64,000 bases of DNA from positions 1 to 64,000 of the forward strand of contig NZ_LOHS01000093.1 of the NCBI RefSeq assembly GCF_001642995.1, written 5' to 3'. Each line of letters begins with the position of its first letter. The stretch's first letter is position 1. The notes under the pieces were generated by a model. The model had not been told where the DNA came from and made no database searches. It saw only the letters and a list, made by a program, of their open reading frames with translations. The translations under genes were made by a program, and so were the position numbers. The stretch comes from Streptomyces jeddahensis (GTDB lineage: Bacteria; Actinomycetota; Actinomycetes; Streptomycetales; Streptomycetaceae). Below, one piece after another: positions 32,316-39,657 of the stretch.

Positions 32316-33824
32316 CCGGTTCGCGGGTCCTTCGAGCACCTCGCCGTCGACACTGAAGCGGGATCCGTGGCAGGGGCAGTCCCAGGACCGTTCCGCCGAG
32401 TTGAAACCGACGATGCAGCCGAGGTGCGTGCACCGCGCGGAGACGGCGTGCAGCGCCCCGTCCTCGTCGCGGTACACCGCGCTGCGCCGCCCGCCGTGCT
32501 GCACCACGGCGCCGCTGCCCGGAGCGATGTCGTCGACGGACTGGACGGAGACCGCCCGCAGCCGGTCGCCGATGAAGTGGCGGCCGGTCTCCAGCTGGTG
32601 CCGGACGAAGGCCGGGGCCTCGCGCAGCAGGCTCAGCATCCGGCGCGGGTCGTACAGGCCCGCCCACGGCGGCCGTTCGCCGGTGACGAGGTCCGCGAGG
32701 AGCCGGCCGGCCATGATGCCGCCGCTCATGCCCCACCCGCCGAACCCGGTCGCCACGTACACGTGCGCGGCGCCGGGGTGCAGGGGGCCGACCAGCGCCA
32801 CGGTGTCCGTGGGATCGCTGTCCTGCGCCGCCCAGCGGTGGGTGATCTCCACACCCGGGAAACGCTCCTGCGTCCAGTCGGCCAGGCTCCGGAAGCGCTG
32901 GTCCGTGTCGCCCGTCCCTGGCCGGGCGAGCTCGCCGGTGACGATCAGCAGCCGCTGCCCGTCCCCATACGGGGCGGTGCGTACTGAACGCGTGTTCTCC
33001 TCCTGGGTGATGTACATGCCGCCGGGATCCCGCTCGGGCGCCAGCGGCCCGGCGACGACGAGGTCGCGATGCGCCGAGAGACGGCCGAAGAGCAACGCCC
33101 GGTCGAAGACGGGATAGTGGGTGGCGACGACGACGTCCCAGGCGGTGACCTTGGCCCCCGACTCGGTCCCGAGCACGCACGGCGCGCCCTCGTCGAGGCT
33201 GAGGACGCGGGTGCCTTCGTAGATCCTCCCGCCGTGCGCCTCGAGATCCCTCTCCAGCGCGAGCAGGTACTTACGGGGATGGAACTGCGCCTGGTTCTCG
33301 ACCCTGACCGCGCCCGCGACCGGATACGGCAGGCCCGTCTCGGTGACGAAGGACGCCTCGAGGCCGGCCTTGTGGGCGGCGTCCGCCTCGGCCCGTATCG
33401 CGTCCAGCTGCTTCGGGTCCTGGCAGTACGTGAACGCGGGGACCCGTTCCAGATCGCAGTCGGCGCCGAGTTCGTCCGCGACCGCCACGGCGTGCTCGAT
33501 CGCGTCGGACTGCGAACGCGCGTACAGCCGAGCGGCGTCCGGGCCGCGGGTATGGCGCAGGCGGTCGTACATCAGGGTGTGCAGCGCCGTCAGTTTCGCC
33601 GTGGTGTGCCCGGTGACGCCCGCGGCGACGCGGGACGCCTCCAGGACCACCACGCTCCGCCCCTTGCGGGCGAGTTCCCAGGCCGTGCAGAGCCCGGCGA
33701 TACCGGCCCCGACCACGGCCACGTCCGCCTCCGTGTCCTGGTCGAGCGGAGGACGGGACGGGTACGCGGCCGAGGCCATCCAGTACGACTCGTACACACC
33801 GGGAAGGGCGGCAGTCATAGCCAT
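32292..33824 (-). CDS. FAD-dependent oxidoreductase with C-terminal Rieske 2Fe-2S domain
   Basis: A 510-aa protein with a DAO-type FAD domain (VVGAGIAGLCTAWELARKGRSVVVLEA, about residues 38-64) and a Rieske iron-sulfur domain at the C-terminus (CTHLGC and CPCHGS cluster ligands, about residues 455-490). The GYSHTT-like segment VTGHTTAKLTALH is typical of this FAD/Rieske family. Such enzymes occur widely in stress-related gene sets, but the substrate is unknown. ATG 33824 follows GGCGGGCGG; a second ATG two codons later is equally possible. The gene for a 56-aa membrane protein ends 10 bp upstream. Confidence 0.88.
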   Translation of the reverse strand: MAMTAALPGVYESYWMASAAYPSRPPLDQDTEADVAVVGAGIAGLCTAWELARKGRSVVVLEASRVAAGVTGHTTAKLTALHTLMYDRLRHTRGPDAARLYARSQSDAIEHAVAVADELGADCDLERVPAFTYCQDPKQLDAIRAEADAAHKAGLEASFVTETGLPYPVAGAVRVENQAQFHPRKYLLALERDLEAHGGRIYEGTRVLSLDEGAPCVLGTESGAKVTAWDVVVATHYPVFDRALLFGRLSAHRDLVVAGPLAPERDPGGMYITQEENTRSVRTAPYGDGQRLLIVTGELARPGTGDTDQRFRSLADWTQERFPGVEITHRWAAQDSDPTDTVALVGPLHPGAAHVYVATGFGGWGMSGGIMAGRLLADLVTGERPPWAGLYDPRRMLSLLREAPAFVRHQLETGRHFIGDRLRAVSVQSVDDIAPGSGAVVQHGGRRSAVYRDEDGALHAVSARCTHLGCIVGFNSAERSWDCPCHGSRFSVDGEVLEGPANRPLGKRDV

Positions 33825-33834
33825 GGCCGCCCGC

Positions 33835-34005
33835 CTACCACCGGTACCAGCGCGTCCGTCCGCCTCCCGGGCCCGCACGGGTCGAGAAGAATCCGATGAT
33901 CCACACGATCAGCAGGGCCAGTGCGAGCCACCAGAGGACGTCCAAGGCGAATCCGGCCCCGAAGAGGATCAGGATCACCAGGAGCACCAAGAGCAGCGGG
34001 ATCAT
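33835..34005 (-). CDS. 56-aa hydrophobic membrane protein
   Basis: A very short gene with a strong AGGAGG 7 bases before ATG 34005. The protein starts MIPLLLVLLVILILFGAGFA and continues LDVLWWLALALLIVWIIGFF, giving two adjacent membrane segments, then a basic tail ending RTRWYRW. Such hydrophobic peptides are common in Streptomyces near stress genes. It is transcribed with the FAD/Rieske gene 10 bp downstream. Confidence 0.8.
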   Translation of the reverse strand: MIPLLLVLLVILILFGAGFALDVLWWLALALLIVWIIGFFSTRAGPGGGRTRWYRW

Positions 34006-34246
34006 GTCAGCACCTCCTCACCTCCGGTTGCCCGAAAAATCCCGCTTTACTGCTGGCGGCGCTGTCTTGATGGGCCTGCCGCGCCGCATGCCCAAGCGTT
34101 CCGCCATGCTCATACTGGCGTTCTGGTCCGGGTGTCCGTCCTGACGGGAAGGCGACAGAAGCCGTGAGACAGGGTCCTTCACTCATCTCCGACAAAACGA
34201 GGAGAGGCTGCATGATGCCGGGGTTGACGGGAAGCCGGAGGGTGGA

Positions 34247-34606
34247 GTGACCGGCGGCGCACGCTTCACCGTCGATGTCAGGGTCAAGGGAGACACCCTG
34301 GTCCTGGCTCTCGGCGGTGAGCTCGACCACGACTCGGCCGGCGCACTGCGCGACGCTCTGACCGAGGGCCTGAGCACGGCCGCCACGCGCATCGTGGTGG
34401 ACTGCAAGGACCTGACGTTCTGCGACTCCACAGGGTTGAACGTCTTGCTGCGCGGGCGGCTCGCCGCGCAGGACGCCGGCGTCGGACTGGAGCTCGCAGC
34501 TCTTCGGCCGCCGGTGGCCCGCATGTTCGACATCACCGGAGCCGACGCTGTCTTCCGGTTGTACGGCAGCCTCGACGAGGCACTGATCGGCCGGCCGCAG
34601 GAGTGA
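34247..34606 (+). CDS. STAS-domain anti-sigma factor antagonist
   Basis: A 119-aa RsbV/SpoIIAA-like protein. The phosphorylatable serine is Ser61 in the canonical CDSTGLN motif; the preceding strand (RIVVDCKDLTF) and the helix after it fit the STAS fold. In its unphosphorylated form it should bind the anti-sigma kinase and free the sigma factor. The GTG start follows GGAGG. The HATPase anti-sigma gene begins 107 bp downstream and the sigma gene is convergent beyond, so a complete partner-switching set is present. Confidence 0.92.
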   Translation: MTGGARFTVDVRVKGDTLVLALGGELDHDSAGALRDALTEGLSTAATRIVVDCKDLTFCDSTGLNVLLRGRLAAQDAGVGLELAALRPPVARMFDITGADAVFRLYGSLDEALIGRPQE

Positions 34607-34727
34607 CGGAGCGCGGCGGGCGATGGAGCCCGGCGAGTGACGGAGCGCGGTGGGCCGGTGAATGACGGAGTCCGCGTGTGACCAGCGCAGGCAGGAGTGA
34701 CGGAGCGCAGCTATGACGGAGCGCGCC
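34603..34727. repeat. Degenerate repeats of a start-codon module (R)TGACGGAGCGC
   Basis: GTGACGGAGCGC or ATGACGGAG(C/T)(G/C)C occurs at 34603, 34637, 34662, 34697 and 34713, several copies preceded by GAG or AGGAG. Only the last is the start of the anti-sigma kinase gene; the earlier ones look like duplicated copies of the ribosome-binding site and first codons. Confidence 0.75.
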
Positions 34728-35201
34728 ATGATCGACGGACTCCCCACTCAGGGGCAGACCCGCCGGCTCGCCCTGTACGGAACCAAGGGCGTGGTGGGCC
34801 GGTGCCGCGACTTCTGCCGCGAGTGCCTCCTGGACTGGCGGTGGCTGCCCGCCGGTGACGAGGACGGCCAGGCCGTGGTCGACGATGTCCTGCTCCTCGT
34901 GTCCGAGCTGGTCACCAACGCCTGCCTGCACGCCGGAGGCCCTCAAGAGCTGATGCTGAACTGCACCCCGGAACGGCTGCGCATCGAGGTCACCGACCCC
35001 AGTCCCGTCCCGCCGCGCCGGCGTCCGCGGGGGCCCGCGGGTCAGCCCGGCGGCAACGGACTCGTCGTGGTGGAGCGGCTTGCGCGCACGTGGGGGTCCA
35101 CGCGACGGGGGGCCGGCAAGGCCGTGTGGATCGAGGTGGCGCCGCCGCTCAGTGTCGCGCGGACGCGGACTCCGTCGCGGGTGCCGGGGGCGCGCGGGTG
35201 A
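34713..35201 (+). CDS. HATPase_c anti-sigma factor kinase (RsbW-like)
   Basis: A 162-aa ATP-binding protein of the RsbW/SpoIIAB type. The N-box is LLLVSELVTNACLHAGG and the G-region RRPRGPAGQPGGNGLVVVERLARTWG. It should bind and inhibit a SigB-type sigma factor and phosphorylate the STAS antagonist encoded upstream. Its last 53 bases overlap the 3' end of the convergent sigma gene, whose product is its most likely partner. The start ATG is the last of five repeated start modules. Confidence 0.9.
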   Translation: MTERAMIDGLPTQGQTRRLALYGTKGVVGRCRDFCRECLLDWRWLPAGDEDGQAVVDDVLLLVSELVTNACLHAGGPQELMLNCTPERLRIEVTDPSPVPPRRRPRGPAGQPGGNGLVVVERLARTWGSTRRGAGKAVWIEVAPPLSVARTRTPSRVPGARG

Positions 35202-36210
35202 CCACCGCCTCGCGGGTGTCTCCGCCCGAGCCCGGCCCATCCCCGTCGGGACCCGGCTCGGGACCCGCCTCCGGGTAGTCCGGTTCCGGGTCCTCCAGCA
35301 GGCCCGTCCGCAGGACGTCCAGCGTGCGGGCCAGCAGCCGCGAGACGTGCATCTGGGAGATGCCGAGCCGGGCGCCGATCTCGGACTGGGTGAGCTCGTC
35401 GCAGAACCGCAGCGACAGGATGAGGCGCTCGCGCTCGGGCAGCGTGGCGATCAGCGGCTTCAGCGACTCCAGACATTCGACGACGTCGAGCGCCGGGTCC
35501 TCCTCGCCGAGCTGGTGGGTGGTCCTGCTGCGCGGCTCGTCGTTCTCCACCGGGGCGTCGAGCGAGCGCGCCGCGTAGACGTTCGCGGCCTGGCGGCCCT
35601 CCTCCAGCTCGTCCTCGCTGATGCCCAGGCCCTCGGCCAGCTCCGCCGTCGTCGGGGCGCGCCCGAGCTGCTGCTCCAGGGTGTCGACCGCCTTGGCGAT
35701 GTCGATCCTCAGCTCCTGCAGCCGGCGCGGCACCCGGACCGCCCAGCTGGTGTCCCGGAAGAAACGCTTGATCTCGCCGACGATCGTGGGCAGTGCGAAC
35801 GACCGGAACTCGACCTCGCGCTGCACGTCGAAGCGGTCTATGGCCTTGATCAGGCCGATCGTCCCGACCTGGACGATGTCCTCCATGGACTCCCGCCGGT
35901 TGCGGAACCTCGTCGCCGCGTACTTCACCAGGCTGAGGTTCAGCTCGACGAGGGTGTTGCGCACGTACGAGTACTCGGGTGTGCCCTCCTCCAGCGTCCG
36001 TAGCCGCTTGAAGAGCGAGGCCGACAGTGCCCGCGCGTCCATCGCGCCGATGGTCCTCAGGTCAGGGATCTCCGGCAGGCCGGACAGGGCGGCGCGCGCG
36101 ACCGGTGACGGCGCCGCCGACGGCGCCGCGGGCGGGGTCTCGGCCGGGGGTTCTCTGTCGCGGGTGTCGCGAGTGTCGCGGGTACGGACGGGGCGAGTGA
36201 GCGAGGACAT
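35149..36210 (-). CDS. SigB/SigF-family RNA polymerase sigma factor
   Basis: A 353-aa group 3 sigma factor. After a Pro/Ala-rich N-terminal ~55 residues come region 2 (LVKYAATRFRNRRESMEDIVQVGTIGLIKAIDRFD), region 3 (RRLQELRIDIAKAVDTLEQQLGRAPTTAELAEGLG) and region 4 (LPERERLILSLRFCDELTQSEIGARLGISQMHVSRLL). The C-terminus has a further acidic/Gly extension of about 45 residues. GGAGC precedes ATG 36210. The neighbouring STAS and HATPase genes and divergent hybrid kinase indicate a general or osmotic stress sigma factor held in check by partner switching. Confidence 0.94.
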   Translation of the reverse strand: MSSLTRPVRTRDTRDTRDREPPAETPPAAPSAAPSPVARAALSGLPEIPDLRTIGAMDARALSASLFKRLRTLEEGTPEYSYVRNTLVELNLSLVKYAATRFRNRRESMEDIVQVGTIGLIKAIDRFDVQREVEFRSFALPTIVGEIKRFFRDTSWAVRVPRRLQELRIDIAKAVDTLEQQLGRAPTTAELAEGLGISEDELEEGRQAANVYAARSLDAPVENDEPRSRTTHQLGEEDPALDVVECLESLKPLIATLPERERLILSLRFCDELTQSEIGARLGISQMHVSRLLARTLDVLRTGLLEDPEPDYPEAGPEPGPDGDGPGSGGDTREAVVTRAPPAPATESASARH

Positions 36211-36300
36211 GGGCGCTCCTTCGACGGATGGCGGGCGCTGCCCGCTGAGGCGGACCGTCGGGCTCCCCGCACGGCACTTTACCGCTTGGTGCGATTTAAC

Positions 36301-36326
36301 GCATTTGTTCCATTTCGTGCCATTTC
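36301..36326. promoter_or_regulatory. Helically phased CATTT array upstream of the sigma gene
   Basis: GCATTTG (36301-36307), CCATTTC (36310-36316) and CCATTTC (36320-36326) are spaced 9-10 bp, about one DNA turn, in an unusually AT-rich spot 91-116 bp upstream of the sigma start. A candidate activator or repressor array. Confidence 0.45.
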
Positions 36327-36372
36327 CAGTCTGGCGGATCACCGGCGGCACCGCTCGTCGTGGGCGGCGCTT

Positions 36373-36533
36373 CAGCGGACCGACGGGCGTCCCGCAGCGG
36401 ACCGACGGGCGCGCCCGTAGCCGACCGGGAGGCGCCCCGCGGGCCTGTGCGCGATAGGTCCCGCAGCCGTCTGGCAGGCGTCCCGCGGGCCGGTGCACGA
36501 TGCGTCCCGCAGCGCCGTCCCGCAGCGCCGTCC
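36373..36533. repeat. Intergenic direct repeats between sigma and hybrid-kinase genes
   Basis: CAGCGGACCGACGGGCG is repeated exactly at 36373 and 36395. CGCGGGCC(T/G)GTGC(G/A)CGAT recurs at about 36438 and 36484, and CCCGCAGCGCCGT is doubled near 36507-36532. The 446-bp divergent space is mostly repeats and contains no gene I can support. Confidence 0.75.
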
Positions 36534-36656
36534 GGCACCGCACCGGGCGCCACGCCACGTACGACGGTCACGTGCGACAGTGGGGACATGGCCGCCCCTC
36601 GCCCGCCCGGCGAGAGGTCCCTCTGGCCCGGACGCCAGTAGAGCGCGAGGTCAGCC

Positions 36657-39587
36657 ATGAAAGAGTCACCTTCGGCCCGCACCCTCGAAGACACCAGGCG
36701 CGCTGACCGCCCGCCGGTGCAGCTCAGCGAAGAGGGGCTCCGGAAACTGCTCGCCGGGCTCACCGCAGTACGGGACGGCGACTTCTCCACGCGCCTGCCC
36801 GACGACGCCGAAGGGCTCCTCGGGGAGATCGCGGGCGTCTACAACGGCATGATCGACCAGCTGGCCCAGGTCACGTCCGAGGTCACCCGCGTGGCCAACG
36901 AGGTCGGCGGACAGGGCCTGCTCGGCGGCCATGCCCGGGTACGGAGGGCCGACGGCGTCTGGCAGGAGCTCACCACCGGCGTCAACACCATGGCCGACAA
37001 CCTGACGTCGCAGGTGCGCTCGATCGCCAAGGTCGCCACGGCCGTCGCCCGCGGCGACCTGACCCAGAAGATCCGCGTGGACGCCCGCGGCGAGATCCTG
37101 GAGCTCAAGGAGACCATCAACACGATGGTCGACCAGCTGTCGTCGTTCGCGGAGGAGGTCACGCGGGTCGCCCGCGACGTCGGCACCGAGGGCAACCTCG
37201 GCGGACAGGCCACCGTACGAGGCGTGTCGGGCACCTGGCAGGACCTGACCGACAATGTCAATTCCATGGCGGACAACCTCACCAACCAGGTCCGCAACAT
37301 CGCGCAGGTCACCACCGCCGTCGCCCAGGGCGATCTCAGCCGCAAGATCGACGTCGACGCCCGCGGCGAGATCCTCGAGCTCAAGACCACCATCAACACG
37401 ATGGTCGACCAGCTGTCGTCGTTCGCCGCCGAGGTGACGCGAGTCGCCCGCGAGGTCGGCCGCGAGGGCAGGCTCGGCGGCCAGGCCGAGGTGGAGGGCG
37501 TCTCCGGCACCTGGCGGCGGCTCACCCAGAACGTCAACGAGCTCGCCGGGAACCTCACCCGCCAGGTGCGCGCCATCGCCGAGGTCACCAGCGCGGTCGC
37601 CCAGGGTGATCTGACGCGCTCGATCACGGTCGAGGCACCCGGCGAGGTCGGCGACCTCAAGGACAACATCAACTCCATGGTCGAGTCCCTGCGCGCCACC
37701 ACCCGCGCCAACGAGGAGCAGGACTGGCTCAAGACCAACCTCGCCCGCATCTCCGGGCTCCTCCAGGGCACCCGCGACGTCACCGCCGCCGCCCGGCTGA
37801 TCATGGACGAGGTGCCGCCGCTGGTCTCCGCCCAGTACGGCGCCGTCTTCCTGGCCCGTACGGACGCCGAAGGCACCCGGCTCGACATGATCGCCTCATA
37901 CGGCGCGCCCGACACCGCCCCGCGCAGCTTCCGCCTCGGCCAGTCCCTCGTCGGCCAGGCCGCGCTGAGCCGCCGCACCATCGCGATCGAGGACGTGCCG
38001 CCCGGCTACGCCACCATCTCCTCCGGCGTGGGCGACGCCGACCCCACCGCGCTGCTCGTGCAGCCCGTCGTCGTCGAGGACCAGGTGATCGGCGCCCTGG
38101 AGCTGGCGTCGCTGCACCCCTTCACGGCCATCCACCGGGATTTCCTCGACCAGTTCATCGAGACCCTCGGCGTCAACATCAGCTCGCTCATCGCGCACGC
38201 CCGTACCGACGAACTCCTCGAGCAGTCCCAGCTGCTCACCGCCGAACTCAGCGTGCGGCAGGAGGAGCTCCAGCGCTCCAACGCCGAACTGGAGGAGAAG
38301 GCGGCGCTGCTCGCGGAGCGCAACCGCGACATCGAGGCCAAGAACCTCGAGATCGAACGCGCCCGCCAGGAACTCGAGACCCGCGCCCAGCAGCTCTCCC
38401 GCACCTCGATGTACAAGTCGGAGTTCCTGGCCAACATGAGCCACGAGCTGCGCACACCGCTCAACAGCCTGCTGATCCTCGCTCAGTTGCTCGCCCAGAA
38501 CCCCGAGGGCAACCTCACCGAGAAACAGGTCGACTACGCCGAAGTGATCCACTCCGCGGGTTCCGACCTGCTGCAGCTGATCAACGACATCCTCGATCTG
38601 TCGAAGGTCGAGGCCGGCAAGATGGCCGTCCACCCGGCGACCTTCCCCCTGCACCAGCTGCTCGACTACGTCGACGCGGCCTTCCAGCCCGTCGCGAGCG
38701 AACGCGGCCTGGAGCTGCGGGTCGTCACGGCGCCGGACCTGCCCGACGAGCTCACCACCGACGAGTCGCGGCTGCGCCAGGTGCTGCGCAATCTGCTTTC
38801 CAACGCGCTGAAGTTCACCGAGCAGGGCTGGGTCGAGCTGTGCGTCGACAAGGCCGCGGACGACGAGCTGCCGCCCGCCCTGCGCGGCCGTCCCTCGATC
38901 GCGTTCCGGGTCACCGACACCGGCATCGGCATCGCCGACGAACATCTGGAGATCATCTTCGGCGCGTTCCAGCAGGGAGAGGGCCCTACGGCCCGCCGCT
39001 ACGGCGGCACCGGCCTCGGCCTGTCCATCAGCCGCGAGGTCGCCCAGCTCCTCGGCGGCGCGATCACCGCGCGCAGCACGCTCGGCGAGGGCAGCTGCTT
39101 CACGCTCTTCCTGCCGGTGAGCAGCGGCCCCGTCGCCGTACCGGACACCGGCACCGAAGGAGGACGGGAGCGCGCGGACGGCCGCCGGCCCGGCGACGAC
39201 GTGCTGGCCGGACGCCTGGTCCTCGTCGTGGACGACGATCCCCGCAACGTGTTCGCGCTCACCGAGATCCTCGAAGGCGCGGGCATGCGTGTGCTCCGGG
39301 CCGAGGACGGCCGGCGCGGCATCGAGCTGCTGACCGAGCACGACGACGTCGAGCTGATCATCATGGACGTGATGATGCCCGGCATGGACGGCTACTCGGC
39401 CACCGCCGCGATCCGGCAGATGCCCGGGTTCGCCGACGTGCCGATCATCGCGGTCACGGCCAAGGCCATGCCAGGCGACCGGGCCAAGACGCTGGCCGCG
39501 GGCGCCGACGACCATGTGACGAAACCGGTGGACGCGGGGGACCTGCTGGCGAGGATCCGGAGCCGGCTGAGCCGGCTGAGGCGGTGA
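36657..39587 (+). CDS. Soluble multi-HAMP hybrid histidine kinase
   Basis: A 976-aa cytosolic hybrid kinase without membrane segments. Residues ~20-365 are a chain of HAMP units in three long, near-identical repeats ([14 protein letters not shown]...[10 protein letters not shown]...GGQA...VSGTW). Then come a GAF domain (~365-515), coiled coil (~525-590), HisKA with phospho-acceptor His596 ([12 protein letters not shown]), HATPase_c ([28 protein letters not shown]) and a C-terminal receiver with phospho-acceptor Asp904 ([12 protein letters not shown]). The layout matches fungal group III (Nik1-like) osmosensing kinases and Streptomyces OsaA-type kinases. Divergent from the sigma gene; no separate response regulator is adjacent. 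Confidence 0.95.
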   Translation: MKESPSARTLEDTRRADRPPVQLSEEGLRKLLAGLTAVRDGDFSTRLPDDAEGLLGEIAGVYNGMIDQLAQVTSEVTRVANEVGGQGLLGGHARVRRADGVWQELTTGVNTMADNLTSQVRSIAKVATAVARGDLTQKIRVDARGEILELKETINTMVDQLSSFAEEVTRVARDVGTEGNLGGQATVRGVSGTWQDLTDNVNSMADNLTNQVRNIAQVTTAVAQGDLSRKIDVDARGEILELKTTINTMVDQLSSFAAEVTRVAREVGREGRLGGQAEVEGVSGTWRRLTQNVNELAGNLTRQVRAIAEVTSAVAQGDLTRSITVEAPGEVGDLKDNINSMVESLRATTRANEEQDWLKTNLARISGLLQGTRDVTAAARLIMDEVPPLVSAQYGAVFLARTDAEGTRLDMIASYGAPDTAPRSFRLGQSLVGQAALSRRTIAIEDVPPGYATISSGVGDADPTALLVQPVVVEDQVIGALELASLHPFTAIHRDFLDQFIETLGVNISSLIAHARTDELLEQSQLLTAELSVRQEELQRSNAELEEKAALLAERNRDIEAKNLEIERARQELETRAQQLSRTSMYKSEFLANMSHELRTPLNSLLILAQLLAQNPEGNLTEKQVDYAEVIHSAGSDLLQLINDILDLSKVEAGKMAVHPATFPLHQLLDYVDAAFQPVASERGLELRVVTAPDLPDELTTDESRLRQVLRNLLSNALKFTEQGWVELCVDKAADDELPPALRGRPSIAFRVTDTGIGIADEHLEIIFGAFQQGEGPTARRYGGTGLGLSISREVAQLLGGAITARSTLGEGSCFTLFLPVSSGPVAVPDTGTEGGRERADGRRPGDDVLAGRLVLVVDDDPRNVFALTEILEGAGMRVLRAEDGRRGIELLTEHDDVELIIMDVMMPGMDGYSATAAIRQMPGFADVPIIAVTAKAMPGDRAKTLAAGADDHVTKPVDAGDLLARIRSRLSRLRR

Positions 39588-39657
39588 GAGAGCCGGGCGC
39601 TGTCACAGCCCCCACCCGGACCGGAGTCCGATGAGCCGGTGCGAGGTCCCGACGCCG

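Noticed and set aside
29273-33824. Biosynthetic gene cluster reading of mannosyltransferases plus oxidoreductases
   Set aside because: No polyketide, peptide or terpene synthase, and the genes face different directions; better read as envelope and stress functions.
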